A DNA stretch of 64,000 nt from Bacteroidota bacterium (GTDB lineage: Bacteria > Bacteroidota > Bacteroidia > 2-12-FULL-35-15): positions 558,001 through 622,000 of the forward strand of contig JAQZBR010000002.1 of assembly GCA_029237775.1 (NCBI GenBank). Direction: 5' to 3'. Shown here one piece after another: positions 16,810 to 27,055 of the stretch. The position numbers and the translations under genes were made by a program. The notes beneath the pieces were generated by a model. It did no database searches, was not told the DNA's origin, and worked only from the letters and a program-made list of their open reading frames with translations. Position 1 is the first letter of the stretch, and each line of letters begins with the position of its first letter.

Positions 16810-18432
16810 ATGCATGCTGAAGAAAGAGAAAATTTGATGGCAAAGCCAATAATAAAGAATGTCCTTAAGCAAATAATTCTTCGTAAGCGCCAATATGTTT
16901 TTATAATGGTGTTTGCAAGTATTCATCTTACAGCCTTAGCTCAATATGAAAGCTTTGAAGGTCCGGAATTAAATACACCTAGAAACTCTGATGATTGGAA
17001 TAAAACTCTTGGTGGAGATGAAAACTATTTTTTTATGCTTAGAAATAAAGGAAGGGGGGATGCATATTATATAGAAAAATATTCAACGGTCTCCCTCAAG
17101 CCTGAATTTAGTATTTTACTTAACAATGTTAACAAAAACAATTTCTATCATATTTGCTATGCCAATAATAAAATTTGGTTATTTACTATAGGGAATTATA
17201 AATCGCCAGGAGCGCCTGGGTTAAAACTATATTTGCAAATCTATTCAGACTCAGGGAAGTCAATTACTTCTAAGGAAGAAATTTCTGAAACAATTGGCGG
17301 CACTTATTTTGGTAAACCTTTGGAATTTCATAATTTTTTTGAAATAAAAACTTCGCCCGATAAGAAATACCTTTTTATTCAAACGCTTACCAAACCAGAC
17401 CAATTTGAAATTACCCTTTATAACACAACTGATTCTAATCCGCTGTGGAAAAACAACTTTAAAGGTAATAGAGAATATGAAGTTGCAATCGATAATAAAG
17501 GAACAATTTATTCTATAGGATGTGAAAACGACATCTGGACAGTTAATTATATTAAGGATGGAAACTTACATTCTTTAATAATTAATAATTGGAAGCCCTC
17601 GAAAAATCAGATTTATAATATTGCAATTCCTGATATTGAATTTTATCCAAAAAATAATTTTTATAACCTTCAATATAATTTAGATAATGATACGCTATTA
17701 GTTACCGGTTTTTTTCAGTTTGATTCTGCTGGTGTTTTTACAATAACAGCTTTCTTAAAATCCAATGAAACCCGTGTCAATTATCAATGTTTTGACAGAC
17801 CAATACAAAATTATATAAATAGATTAGATCGTTACTATATACTATGGGCAAATCAATGCATAAAAGAAGATGATGGCTACTATCTAGTTGGAGAAGCTGC
17901 TAAAATAGAAAGGAAGAGTTTTCAAGGCGTTACTATGGATGCAAAATCAGGTATGCTAGTCGATGGGAGTATGACTTTAACTAATCGAGAATATGGCAAT
18001 ACATTTATTTGCAAATTGACAAATGAGGGACATTTAAAATGGTCTAAAATGGTTCCTAAAAGTACCCGGGTACTAACTCCTCTTCTTACTAGATTTGCAA
18101 ATTCTGAAGGTAGTTTTTATTGTACTAGCTATAATCATGCACTTTATGTTTTTCAATATTCCCATGTTAATGATGTTATTGATTTAAAAAACTTAGAATA
18201 TACTGAAATCCATCGCGTTGAAAAAGCTGAAATGGCAAGTGTATCAGTTTTTAAAATATCTAAAGATGGCGAAATCAATTTAAATACATTACCGTTAAAA
18301 TTTAATCTCCAACCCGATTTATATAAGTCACGTAATTTTCAAAATCGTGTTTTTTATTCTTCAAATAATAAAGTTATTCTTTATTTGAATGAAAAAAGGA
18401 ACGAACACTTTGGTGCCATAATTCTAAAATAA
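16810..18432 (+). CDS. Large secreted protein of unknown function, AT-rich
   Basis: This 540-aa protein has a signal peptide centred on VFIMVFASIHLTALAQ after a basic N-terminus. The start at 16810 is uncertain; ATG 16837 (MAKPIIKN) also precedes the signal. The mature part is rich in Asn, Tyr and beta-type segments, such as IDNKGTIYSIG and KLTNEGHLKWSKMVPK, which suggest a beta-propeller of the quinoprotein or PQQ-like kind. No sorting domain is visible at the C-terminus (EHFGAIILK). The gene is visibly richer in A/T than uvrA next to it. It could be a recent acquisition. No family is recognised. Confidence 0.65.
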   Translation: MHAEERENLMAKPIIKNVLKQIILRKRQYVFIMVFASIHLTALAQYESFEGPELNTPRNSDDWNKTLGGDENYFFMLRNKGRGDAYYIEKYSTVSLKPEFSILLNNVNKNNFYHICYANNKIWLFTIGNYKSPGAPGLKLYLQIYSDSGKSITSKEEISETIGGTYFGKPLEFHNFFEIKTSPDKKYLFIQTLTKPDQFEITLYNTTDSNPLWKNNFKGNREYEVAIDNKGTIYSIGCENDIWTVNYIKDGNLHSLIINNWKPSKNQIYNIAIPDIEFYPKNNFYNLQYNLDNDTLLVTGFFQFDSAGVFTITAFLKSNETRVNYQCFDRPIQNYINRLDRYYILWANQCIKEDDGYYLVGEAAKIERKSFQGVTMDAKSGMLVDGSMTLTNREYGNTFICKLTNEGHLKWSKMVPKSTRVLTPLLTRFANSEGSFYCTSYNHALYVFQYSHVNDVIDLKNLEYTEIHRVEKAEMASVSVFKISKDGEINLNTLPLKFNLQPDLYKSRNFQNRVFYSSNNKVILYLNEKRNEHFGAIILK

Positions 18433-18455
18433 ACCATTTCTATTAATATTCTCGA

Positions 18456-21329
18456 ATGCCTGATATCAACATAGAAAAACTTAATTCAAAGGAATATATT
18501 ATAATTAAGGGTGCCCGAGTTCATAATTTAAAGAACATTGATGTTGCTATTCCCAGAAATAAACTGGTCGTGATCACGGGCTTGTCCGGCAGTGGGAAAT
18601 CTTCCCTTGCTTTTGATACTCTTTACGCTGAAGGTCAAAGACGTTATGTGGAAAGCCTTTCAGCTTACGCGAGACAGTTCATGGGGCGTATCAACAAACC
18701 TGAAGTCGACTATATAAAAGGAATCTCACCTGCGGTAGCGATCGAACAAAAAGTTAACACCCGCAATCCGCGTTCGACTGTAGGAACTTCAACGGAGATC
18801 TACGATTACCTTAAATTACTCTACGCAAGGATAGGCAAGACCTTCTCCCCTGTTTCGGGAAATCAGGTAAAAAGGGATACAGTTAACGATGTTGCGAATT
18901 ACATTAATTCATTAGCGCCTGAAACTAAATTATTACTCCTGTCTCCGGTTAAAAAAGCAGCAGGGAAATCATTAAAGGATCAATTACAATTATTGGCTCA
19001 GCAAGGATTCACCAGGATCCAGGTTAATGGAGAAGTGCAGAAGATCGAAGACTTCGTACTGACTAAATTTTCTGAAAAAACAATTGTCAACCTTGTTATT
19101 GACAGGATCACGGTTCGTCCGGATGATGAGGACAATGAAAACCGCATTTCAGATTCAGTTCAAACCGCTTTTTATGAAGGCGATGGGGAATGCATGGTTG
19201 AGATCATGGGAGATACAAGGATCGAAGAGAAATCTAAAGCTAAAGGCCCAAAATCAAAAGAAGGAAAACTGAGTACGGTCAGAACCTTTTCAAACCGCTT
19301 TGAATTGGATGGAATCACCTTCGAGGAACCTAGTCTTCATTTCTTCAGTTTTAACAACCCGGTAGGTGCCTGTAAGAATTGTGAGGGTTTTGGAAGTGTG
19401 ATCGGAATTGATGAGGATCTTGTTATTCCTAACAAGAATTTATCGGTTTATGAAGATGCGATAGTAGCCTGGAAGGGTGAAAAGATGAGCGAATGGAAAC
19501 ATGAACTTATCCGGAATGCACATAAATTTGATTTCCCTGTTCATCGCTCATATTATGATCTCAGCCCAAAAGAACGTAAGCTTTTATGGACGGGAAACAG
19601 TTATTTCGAAGGTTTAAATGCATTCTTCAAATTCCTTGAAACACAAGTATATAAGATTCAGTATCGCGTAATGCTTTCCCGTTACAGGGGAAAAACGGTT
19701 TGTCCGGAATGTAATGGTACCCGTTTGAGAAAGGATGCCTCTTACGTGAAAGTTGGTGGCTTATCAATTACAGATATCGTGTTGATGCCTGTTGATGAGG
19801 TATTACCATTTTTTCAAAAAATAAAATTATCTGAATACGATACAGAAGTATCAAAACGGATCCTTATTGAGATCACCAACCGCTTGCAATTCCTTTGTGA
19901 TGTCGGTTTGGGGTATCTTACTCTCAATCGATTATCGAACACATTATCCGGAGGCGAATCCCAAAGGATCAATCTGGCAACTTCATTAGGAAGCAGTTTG
20001 GTTGGCTCATTATACATACTTGATGAACCTAGCATCGGACTTCATCCGCGGGATACGCAACGCCTCATTAAAGTTCTGACATCACTCAGAAATATTGGCA
20101 ATACAGTAGTAGTGGTGGAACATGACGAAGAGATCATGCGTGCCGCTGATATGCTAATTGATATCGGCCCATTGGCGGGTACGCATGGAGGGAATCTCGT
20201 TTTCCAGGGAAAACACGAAGACCTCGAACATGAAAAAGAAAGTCTGACCGCTTTATATCTTACGGGGAAAGAGAAGATCGAGACACCTGCTACAAGAAGA
20301 AAGTGGAATAATTACATTGAGTTGAAAGGAGCTAGAGAAAATAACCTGAAAGGCGTTGATGTGAAGTTCCCGCTGAATGTAATGACTGTTGTTACCGGTG
20401 TGAGCGGTTCAGGGAAAACATCTTTAGTAAAACGTATCCTTTACCCTGCCCTGAAAAAAATTCATGGTGGTATGGGGGAACAAACAGGAAGCTTTGAAAA
20501 GATCAGCGGATCTATCAATAGTATTTCTGCAGTCGAAATGATCGACCAGAACCCGATCGGAAAATCATCTCGTTCCAACCCTGTTACCTACGTTAAAGCG
20601 TATGATGAGATTCGCGCTTTGTTTGCAGATCAGGCTTTAGCGAAAGCACGCGGATACAAACCTTCACATTTCTCCTTCAACGTGGATGGCGGAAGATGCG
20701 AAGTTTGCGAAGGCGAAGGGATTGTGACGGTTGAAATGCAGTTCATGGCCGACATCCATCTTTTGTGTGAGGTCTGCAACGGCAAGCGTTTCAAGCAGGA
20801 GATCCTGGAAATAAAATACAACGATAAGAACATCGCGGATGTTTTAGAATTAACCGTTGACGATGCAATCTCTTTCTTTAGGAATTCAGATAAACAAACC
20901 AATGCCGAGAAAAAGATCGTTCAGAAGATCTCGCCATTAGCCGAAGTGGGCTTAGGTTACGTGCATCTCGGACAATCATCGAGCACACTTAGCGGTGGTG
21001 AAGCTCAGAGGATCAAACTAGCTTCCTTTTTAGGGATCGGACAAAACAGCATATCTCCTACTCTTTTTATTTTCGATGAGCCGACTACAGGTTTACACTT
21101 TCACGATATCTCAAAATTACTGTATGCATTCAATGCACTTATCAAACAAGGGCATTCGATCATTATCATTGAGCATAATGTGGAAGTTATCAAGACCGCG
21201 GATTGGGTGATCGATCTGGGACCTGAAGGTGGTAATCAGGGCGGTACAATTGTTTTTGAAGGAGTGCCGGAAGATCTCGTGAAGAATAAAAAATCGTATA
21301 CGGGACAGTATCTTGTAGGGAAATTATAA
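18456..21329 (+). CDS. uvrA: Excinuclease ABC subunit A
   Basis: This 957-aa protein is the damage-recognition ATPase of nucleotide excision repair, acting with UvrB on DNA. It has two ABC units: Walker [21 protein letters not shown] near residue 43 and [13 protein letters not shown] near residue 648. The signatures are LSGGESQRI and [16 protein letters not shown]. Zinc fingers include CPECNGTRL and CEVCEGEG...CEVCNGKR. The Walker B segments are [12 protein letters not shown] and [12 protein letters not shown]. An insertion of Lys-rich sequence ([15 protein letters not shown]) near residue 255 makes it slightly longer than the usual 940 aa. The start is 23 nt after the previous gene. Its stop overlaps the stop of the convergent ABC exporter by 6 nt. 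Confidence 0.98.
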   Translation: MPDINIEKLNSKEYIIIKGARVHNLKNIDVAIPRNKLVVITGLSGSGKSSLAFDTLYAEGQRRYVESLSAYARQFMGRINKPEVDYIKGISPAVAIEQKVNTRNPRSTVGTSTEIYDYLKLLYARIGKTFSPVSGNQVKRDTVNDVANYINSLAPETKLLLLSPVKKAAGKSLKDQLQLLAQQGFTRIQVNGEVQKIEDFVLTKFSEKTIVNLVIDRITVRPDDEDNENRISDSVQTAFYEGDGECMVEIMGDTRIEEKSKAKGPKSKEGKLSTVRTFSNRFELDGITFEEPSLHFFSFNNPVGACKNCEGFGSVIGIDEDLVIPNKNLSVYEDAIVAWKGEKMSEWKHELIRNAHKFDFPVHRSYYDLSPKERKLLWTGNSYFEGLNAFFKFLETQVYKIQYRVMLSRYRGKTVCPECNGTRLRKDASYVKVGGLSITDIVLMPVDEVLPFFQKIKLSEYDTEVSKRILIEITNRLQFLCDVGLGYLTLNRLSNTLSGGESQRINLATSLGSSLVGSLYILDEPSIGLHPRDTQRLIKVLTSLRNIGNTVVVVEHDEEIMRAADMLIDIGPLAGTHGGNLVFQGKHEDLEHEKESLTALYLTGKEKIETPATRRKWNNYIELKGARENNLKGVDVKFPLNVMTVVTGVSGSGKTSLVKRILYPALKKIHGGMGEQTGSFEKISGSINSISAVEMIDQNPIGKSSRSNPVTYVKAYDEIRALFADQALAKARGYKPSHFSFNVDGGRCEVCEGEGIVTVEMQFMADIHLLCEVCNGKRFKQEILEIKYNDKNIADVLELTVDDAISFFRNSDKQTNAEKKIVQKISPLAEVGLGYVHLGQSSSTLSGGEAQRIKLASFLGIGQNSISPTLFIFDEPTTGLHFHDISKLLYAFNALIKQGHSIIIIEHNVEVIKTADWVIDLGPEGGNQGGTIVFEGVPEDLVKNKKSYTGQYLVGKL

Positions 21330-23105
21330 TTCAGCCTGCTTCTTTTCTTCCTTGAACTGCAATTCAAACAAACGTTTGTAATGGCCGTTATGTCTAAGCA
21401 ATTCCTGATGATTGCCTGATTCGATCACTTCACCTTTTTCAAGAACAATTATTTTATCGGCCTTTTGAATGGTTGCCAATCTGTGAGCTATCACCACAGA
21501 TGTTCTGCCTTCAGTGATCTTTTCTGTCGCGAACTGTATCATCTTTTCCGATTCCGTATCAATAGATGATGTTGCTTCATCCAGCACAAGGATCTTGGGA
21601 TTATAAACATAAGCACGAATAAAGGAGATCAGCTGGCGTTGCCCTACTGAAAGCATCGCTCCTCTCTCCTTCACATCGTAGTCATAACCACCCGGCAGAT
21701 TACTGATAAACTCATGTGCTCCTATAACCTTGGAAGCATCAATGATCTGTTCACGTGTTATTGCGGGATTATTCAATGAGATATTGTTCAGAATTGTATC
21801 AGAAAAAAGAAACACATCCTGCAACACTACACCGATATTTTTCTGAAGTGATGCGAGCTCATATTCCCTGATATCAATTCCATCAATTGAAATGGAGCCC
21901 TTGTTATACTCATAGAACCTGCTCAACAAATTGATCACAGAAGACTTCCCCGCACCTGTCGCGCCAACAAGAGCAATACTTTCACCAGATCTTACTTCAA
22001 AAGAAACATTTTTAAGGATCCAGTCTTCGTTATTATACGCAAACCATACATCTTTAAATACTACATTCCCTTGAAGTCCTTCAGCAGACTTCGTTCCGCT
22101 GTTTGCGATCTTATCATCCGTATCGAGAACCTTAAATACACGTTCAGAAGAAACCATTCCCATCTGCAAGGTGTTAAAACGATCAGCGAGCTGACGGATC
22201 GGACGAAACATCATGTTTAGAAACATGATAAAGGCCATCAGGTCCCCAAGGCTCGTGTATTTCGAAAGAACACCTTTCCCGCCCCACCAAACTAACAAGG
22301 CGAGAGCGACAGAAGAGAGAATCTCAACTACGGGAAAAAATATAGAATAAGATTTAATTGAGCGGATATTCGCATCCCGGTGTTTACCATTGATCTCCTC
22401 AAAAGCAGCCATCTCCACCTTCTCACGATTGAAGATCTGCACGATCCTCATTCCGGTGATATGCTCCTGAAGAAAGGAGTTTAGCCTTGCCACCTGTGTT
22501 CTCACTTCATGGAATGAATTCGCCACAGCCTTTTTGAAAACGTACGTGGATATCAATAAAATAGGGATCGGAATCAGAACAATTAAGGTCAGTTGAATAT
22601 TGATCATGAACATGATCAGGACGATCACAATGACCTTTAATATATCGCCCATGATCACGATCAACCCCTCTGAAAAAATATCCGCGATCACTTCAATGTC
22701 TGATACAGCCCTGGTAACAAGCATCCCAATCGGAGTGTTATCATAATACTTCAACCTGAAACCGATAATGTGCTTAAACACTTGAATTCGCAGATCTTTA
22801 ATTATTTTTTGTCCAAGAGTATTTGTAAGGAATGCATCGGAGAACTGAAAGAATGCTTCAAGCAAAAGGATGAAAAGCATCAGCAAAGTCATGTTCAGCA
22901 ACATCTCCGCGTTCGGGATCTCTACATAATGGTCAAACGTGTACTTAACAAGAAGAGGCCTTACAATCGAAAGAACGGCAAGCGAAATAGTTGTAAATAC
23001 AGCCATTCCGAAGTTCGTGCGATAAGGACGTACGTAACGAAAGATGCGCTTTAAGATCGCGATATCAACAGCTTTACCTATTACCGATTTTTTCTTCTCT
23101 GTCAT
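21324..23105 (-). CDS. ABC exporter, fused permease-ATPase (MsbA/lipid exporter type)
   Basis: This 593-aa half-transporter has a six-span membrane domain (about 30-330) and a nucleotide-binding domain (about 345-590). Walker A is GATGAGKSSVINLLSRFYEY, the Q-loop region is NIGVVLQDVFLFSDT, and Walker B is ILVLDEATSSIDTESE. The signature motif reads MLSVGQRQL instead of LSGGQ. It should dimerise in the inner membrane and export a lipid or a drug; the substrate is not readable. Its start codon overlaps the truA stop (ATGA), so the two are translationally coupled. It converges on uvrA with a 6-nt overlap. Confidence 0.92.
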   Translation of the reverse strand: MTEKKKSVIGKAVDIAILKRIFRYVRPYRTNFGMAVFTTISLAVLSIVRPLLVKYTFDHYVEIPNAEMLLNMTLLMLFILLLEAFFQFSDAFLTNTLGQKIIKDLRIQVFKHIIGFRLKYYDNTPIGMLVTRAVSDIEVIADIFSEGLIVIMGDILKVIVIVLIMFMINIQLTLIVLIPIPILLISTYVFKKAVANSFHEVRTQVARLNSFLQEHITGMRIVQIFNREKVEMAAFEEINGKHRDANIRSIKSYSIFFPVVEILSSVALALLVWWGGKGVLSKYTSLGDLMAFIMFLNMMFRPIRQLADRFNTLQMGMVSSERVFKVLDTDDKIANSGTKSAEGLQGNVVFKDVWFAYNNEDWILKNVSFEVRSGESIALVGATGAGKSSVINLLSRFYEYNKGSISIDGIDIREYELASLQKNIGVVLQDVFLFSDTILNNISLNNPAITREQIIDASKVIGAHEFISNLPGGYDYDVKERGAMLSVGQRQLISFIRAYVYNPKILVLDEATSSIDTESEKMIQFATEKITEGRTSVVIAHRLATIQKADKIIVLEKGEVIESGNHQELLRHNGHYKRLFELQFKEEKKQAEL

Positions 23106-23872
23106 TTCTCTTCATTCAAAAAATATCCATCGGGATATAAAACTTCCGTAAGATAAAGTCCTTCCGCAGGTACCGAAAATCCGGCATTCGACCGGTTCCT
23201 GCTCTCAATGATAGCTTGAAAACCATTTACATCAAGCTTACCTTTTCCAACATCTACAAGCGTCCCGACAATTGCCCGAACCATGTTTCGCAAAAACCTG
23301 TCGGCAGAGATGGTGAAAACCAACATGTCATTCTGTACCACCCATTCAGCCTTATAAATTTTACAATTATTCGTAAAGCTCTGAGTGTTGCTTTTCGCGA
23401 ATGATGTGAAGTCTGTATATTCAAACAAGACCTTTGCGGCTTTGTTCATTTCTTCCACATGGAGCGGTCCGTAAACAAACCATGCCCCGTCAACGTTGAA
23501 AGGATCCTTCTTTTTTGTTATATGATATTCATAGGTCCTGGAAACCGCATCGAACCTTGAATTTCCTTCATCCTTGACTTTCAGGATCTCTTTAATCGCA
23601 ATATCTTGCGGTAAGGAATTATTAAAACGAAAGATCCATTTATCCCTATCATTAAGCAAATCCGTGGAAGTATCGAAATGGGCATAAAAGTCTTTGGCAT
23701 GAACCCCTGTGTCGGTCCGCCCGCAACCGGTAACAAAAACAGGCTCATTAAGCAGCATCGACAACATTATGTTCAATGTATGCTGAACCGTTTTATCAGT
23801 GTTATCCTGAACCTGCCAGCCGTGATATGCAGTACCATTGTATGAAAGGCGGATAAAGTAGCGCGACATCAT
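23102..23872 (-). CDS. truA: tRNA pseudouridine(38-40) synthase
   Basis: This 256-aa enzyme isomerises uridines 38-40 of the tRNA anticodon arm. The catalytic Asp is in CGRTDTGVHAKDFYAHF (about residue 55). Other TruA segments are RLSYNGTAYHGWQVQ at the N-terminus and ADRFLRNMVRAIVGTLVDVG near residue 195. Length is normal. Two ATG codons open the ORF (MMSRYF); either could start. A -7 element TATCTTTG lies just upstream, giving a very short leader. The ABC exporter follows with an ATGA overlap. Confidence 0.96.
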   Translation of the reverse strand: MMSRYFIRLSYNGTAYHGWQVQDNTDKTVQHTLNIMLSMLLNEPVFVTGCGRTDTGVHAKDFYAHFDTSTDLLNDRDKWIFRFNNSLPQDIAIKEILKVKDEGNSRFDAVSRTYEYHITKKKDPFNVDGAWFVYGPLHVEEMNKAAKVLFEYTDFTSFAKSNTQSFTNNCKIYKAEWVVQNDMLVFTISADRFLRNMVRAIVGTLVDVGKGKLDVNGFQAIIESRNRSNAGFSVPAEGLYLTEVLYPDGYFLNEEK

Positions 23873-23886
23873 TTATTTTAAGCGTT

Positions 23887-23894
23887 CAAAGATA
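23887..23894 (-). promoter_or_regulatory. Candidate -7 element of truA
   Basis: The minus strand reads TATCTTTG, a full match to TAnnTTTG, 15 nt before the truA ATG. No well-spaced TTG is visible upstream. Confidence 0.4.
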
Positions 23895-24007
23895 GAAAAT
23901 AAAGGTGCTTAAAATCTAAATCAACAGCATTATTAGCTATGGAAAATCGTCATCAGTGTTTAACAAATTTTAACAGCCCAAAATACCTGATGTTATTGGT
24001 TTGTACT

Positions 24008-24015
24008 TAATTTTG
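24008..24015 (+). promoter_or_regulatory. Candidate -7 element of the Bat operon
   Basis: TAATTTTG matches TAnnTTTG fully and would place the transcript start near 24021. This supports ATG 24061 over the TTG at 24001 used by the ORF track. The -33 element is not clear. Confidence 0.4.
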
Positions 24016-24060
24016 ACCTGCTCAAAAAAATGCTATAAGAGTACTCTTAAAACTCAAAAC

Positions 24061-25047
24061 ATGACGGATATTCAAGAATTAAATGCCCGCATACAACGCG
24101 ACAGTGCGTTTGTGGATCTGCTAACACTGGAGATGGACAAGGTGATCGTGGGACAGAAGTACATGGTAGAACGCTTGTTGATCGGTTTGTTATCTAACGG
24201 ACATATTTTATTGGAAGGTGTTCCCGGACTTGCAAAAACGCTTGCTATCAAATCGCTGGCAAATACAATACACGCTAATTTCAGCCGGATCCAATTCACA
24301 CCCGATCTTCTTCCTGCCGATCTGATCGGAACAATGATCTACAATCAGAAGAAAGAAGAATTCCATGTGAAGCAGGGACCGATCTTTGCAAACTTTATCC
24401 TGGCTGATGAGATCAACCGCGCTCCTGCAAAGGTTCAAAGCGCTTTGCTTGAGGCCATGCAGGAAAAGCAGGTGACAATCGGTGAAACAACCTTTAAGCT
24501 CCCGAACCCATTTTTAGTTCTTGCAACACAAAATCCTGTCGAGCAGGAAGGAACGTACCCTTTGCCTGAAGCGCAGGTGGATCGTTTTATGCTCAAACTT
24601 GTGATCGGATATCCTTCAAAAGAAGATGAGCGTAAGATCATTCGTCAGAACCTTGCAAGTGAATACCCGACAGTAAATCCTGTGCTTAGCACTGAAGATA
24701 TTCTCAATGCACGCAAAGTGGTGAAGGATGTTTATATGGATGAGAAAATTGAAAAATATATTGTTGATATTGTTTTTGCAACACGTTTCCCTTCAGAATA
24801 TAAGCTTGATAAATTCAAAGGATTGATCAATTTCGGTGGATCTCCCCGCGCGAGCATTAATCTGGCTATGGCAGCCAAAGCGTATGCTTTTATTAAGCGC
24901 AGAGGTTATGTGATCCCTGAGGACGTACGTGCTATCTGTACTGATGTATTGCGTCATCGCATCGGATTAACATACGAAGCTGAAGCTGAGAACATCACTT
25001 CGGAAATGATCATCAATGAGATCCTGAATACTGTTGAAGTACCATAG
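24061..25047 (+). CDS. MoxR-family AAA+ ATPase (BatI-like)
   Basis: This 328-aa AAA+ protein has Walker A LLEGVPGLAKTLAIKSLA (about residues 50-65) and Walker B FILADEINRAPAKVQSALLE, followed by the sensor segment LVLATQNPVEQEGTYPLPEA, all characteristic of MoxR. These ATPases act as chaperones that activate von Willebrand (VWA) proteins. It heads the Bat operon, in keeping with a role for the BatA and BatB VWA proteins downstream. The track starts at TTG 24001, but the family N-terminus and the -7 element point to ATG 24061 (MTDIQELNARIQRD). Confidence 0.94.
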   Translation: MTDIQELNARIQRDSAFVDLLTLEMDKVIVGQKYMVERLLIGLLSNGHILLEGVPGLAKTLAIKSLANTIHANFSRIQFTPDLLPADLIGTMIYNQKKEEFHVKQGPIFANFILADEINRAPAKVQSALLEAMQEKQVTIGETTFKLPNPFLVLATQNPVEQEGTYPLPEAQVDRFMLKLVIGYPSKEDERKIIRQNLASEYPTVNPVLSTEDILNARKVVKDVYMDEKIEKYIVDIVFATRFPSEYKLDKFKGLINFGGSPRASINLAMAAKAYAFIKRRGYVIPEDVRAICTDVLRHRIGLTYEAEAENITSEMIINEILNTVEVP

Positions 25048-25150
25048 TACGAATTACAAATTTGTACTAATCTATAAATCTTAATAACAATTAGATTAAA
25101 ATTTAACGCGTACTACAATTCGTAAATCGGTATGTATTCGTAATTCGTAA
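25047..25150. repeat. ATTCGTAA-type intergenic repeat tract
   Basis: The gap between the MoxR and DUF58 genes contains GTACGAATTACAAATTTGTAC and, next to the DUF58 start, GTATTCGTAATTCGTAAAT. The same ATTCGTAA/ACGAATTTACGAAT vocabulary flanks tgt (49925 and 51489). It interrupts an otherwise tightly packed operon. Confidence 0.5.
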
Positions 25151-26014
25151 ATGGAAACATCAGAGCTTTTAAAGAAAGTCAGAAAGATCGAGATTAAAAC
25201 ACGCGGGCTCTCCAACCAGATTTTTTCGGGAGAGTACCACAGTGCTTTTAAGGGCCGCGGTATGACTTTCAGCGAAGTACGCGAATACCAACCCGGAGAT
25301 GATATCCGTGCTATCGACTGGAATGTGACAGCACGATTCAATCACCCTTTTATCAAAGTGTTTGAAGAAGAACGGGAGATGACAGTGATGCTGGTTGTAG
25401 ATGTTAGCGCGTCCGGAGAATTCGGTACACAAAAACAATTAAAGCAGGATGTGATCACGGAACTTTGTGCCGTGCTTGCATTTTCTTCATTACAAAATAA
25501 TGATAAGGTTGGAGTAATTTTCTTTAGTGATAAAATTGAGAAATTCATTCCGGCTAAAAAAGGTAAAAGTCATGTGCTACGAATCATCCGCGACCTGATC
25601 GAGTTTAAGCCTGAACAGAAAAGGACAAACATTAAACTTGCCCTGAAATATTTAACAAGTGTAATTAAAAAACGAAGCATCGCTTTCGTGATCTCCGATT
25701 TTATGGACAATGATTTTAATGATGCATTGAAGATCGCAAATAAGAAACACGACCTGATCGCCCTCCGGATATATGATAAGCATGAGAAAGAATTACCTGA
25801 CCTTGGCCTTGTCAAATTTATGGATAATGAAACCGGTGAGCTGAAATGGATAGATACTTCTGATAAGCATGTCAGGATACAGTTCGCAGTGAACTATAAA
25901 AAACGAGAAGCTATGTTGAAAGATGCATTTACAAAAAGTGGCGTTGATACAGCAAATATCAGCACAGCTGAATCATATATCGTTCCGTTGACAAACTTAT
26001 TCAAAAGACGATAA
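25151..26014 (+). CDS. DUF58-domain protein of the Bat operon
   Basis: This 287-aa protein has the DUF58 signature in its N-terminal part, FSEVREYQPGDDIRAIDWNV followed by TARFNHPFIKVFEEEREMTV, then a VWA-like fold with a DVSASGEFG metal-site-like motif (about residues 83-92). DUF58 proteins nearly always lie next to MoxR ATPases, and they are thought to be their partners or substrates at the membrane. No signal peptide is present. It ends 35 nt before the preferred start of the next operon gene. Confidence 0.92.
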   Translation: METSELLKKVRKIEIKTRGLSNQIFSGEYHSAFKGRGMTFSEVREYQPGDDIRAIDWNVTARFNHPFIKVFEEEREMTVMLVVDVSASGEFGTQKQLKQDVITELCAVLAFSSLQNNDKVGVIFFSDKIEKFIPAKKGKSHVLRIIRDLIEFKPEQKRTNIKLALKYLTSVIKKRSIAFVISDFMDNDFNDALKIANKKHDLIALRIYDKHEKELPDLGLVKFMDNETGELKWIDTSDKHVRIQFAVNYKKREAMLKDAFTKSGVDTANISTAESYIVPLTNLFKRR

Positions 26015-26049
26015 TAGTGCGAATACGAATCAAAAGGAGTTTACAATCT

Positions 26050-27054
26050 GTGAGTATTAAAATGAGAATGGGAAAAGTTTTTAGACAGTGTTGCTACAAT
26101 TTTGTATTGATAGCTTCATTGTTTAATTCTTCTATGTCCATTGCTCAGGATATTAAAGCTGTCGCGAAGCTGGACAGTAATGTGATCATGATCGGACAGC
26201 AGATCAAACTTGAGCTCAGCATTCAATATCGGGTTGATAAAGGAAGAGATGTCAAAGTTACTTTTCCCTCTATTGCAGATACGTTACGTAAAGAAGTTGA
26301 GGTTGTGAGTCAATCGAAGGTGGATACCATCGTCAACAAAAATGATCCGTTTTTATTCACCCAGACAAAAACATTATACATTACCTCGTTTGATTCAGGT
26401 TATTGGGCTTTACCTCCTTTTAAGTTCGAAGTAAATACCGACAGTGCTGGCGCCTTTACTGAGCCTTTGCTTCTGCAGGTAAACACTGTGGCAGTTGATA
26501 CAACCCAGGCAATAAAAGATATCAAAGGGCCCTATGAAGAAACATATTCATGGGTTGACTGGCTGAAAGATCACATGAGTTTTGTTTATGCAGGCCTGGC
26601 ATTGATCGTGGCAATAATTATAATCATTGTACTTGTGCGAAGGATGAGAAAAATTCCTCCCCCAATGGTTATTGAGGAAAAGCCAGTTGTTCCTGCGCAC
26701 ATCATCGCTCTGGAAAAGCTTGAGAAGTTAAAATCGGAAAAGCTCTGGCAGGAAGGAAAGCTTAAATTATACTACAGCTCACTTACTGATATTTTAAGAG
26801 AGTACATTGAGAACCGGTTTAAGATCTCTGCTATGGAGCAGACCACCGATGAGATCCTCTTCGGTTTCAGAAATGTGGCTGTGGATGAAGAAAGCAAAGG
26901 AAAATTAAAGCTGGTTCTGACTTTGTCGGATCTTGTGAAATTTGCAAAAGAGCAACCTTTGGCTCAGGAAAATGAGACAAGCATGAATAATGTTTACGAT
27001 TTTATCAATGGTACAAAGAAGGAAGAAGAGTATTCAATAGAAGATAAAAAATAA
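26050..27054 (+). CDS. BatD-like single-span membrane protein of the Bat operon
   Basis: This protein has a signal peptide (core YNFVLIASLFNSSMSIAQ), an extracytoplasmic beta domain (about residues 35-165) resembling the N-terminal part of BatD, one membrane span (FVYAGLALIVAIIIIIVLV) and a cytoplasmic helical tail with LKLYYSSLTDILREYIENRF. This occupies the slot held by DUF4381-type proteins in other MoxR-VWA operons. The track uses a GTG at 26017. AGGAG at about 26035-26039 instead favours GTG 26050, and ATG 26062 is also possible. batA starts 1 nt after its stop. Its exact role is unknown; an anchor or adaptor for the VWA proteins is plausible. Confidence 0.8.
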   Translation: MSIKMRMGKVFRQCCYNFVLIASLFNSSMSIAQDIKAVAKLDSNVIMIGQQIKLELSIQYRVDKGRDVKVTFPSIADTLRKEVEVVSQSKVDTIVNKNDPFLFTQTKTLYITSFDSGYWALPPFKFEVNTDSAGAFTEPLLLQVNTVAVDTTQAIKDIKGPYEETYSWVDWLKDHMSFVYAGLALIVAIIIIIVLVRRMRKIPPPMVIEEKPVVPAHIIALEKLEKLKSEKLWQEGKLKLYYSSLTDILREYIENRFKISAMEQTTDEILFGFRNVAVDEESKGKLKLVLTLSDLVKFAKEQPLAQENETSMNNVYDFINGTKKEEEYSIEDKK

Positions 27055-27055
27055 G

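Noticed and set aside
24001-24060. TTG start of the MoxR ORF
   Set aside because: A -7 element lies in this stretch, and the family N-terminus begins at ATG 24061.
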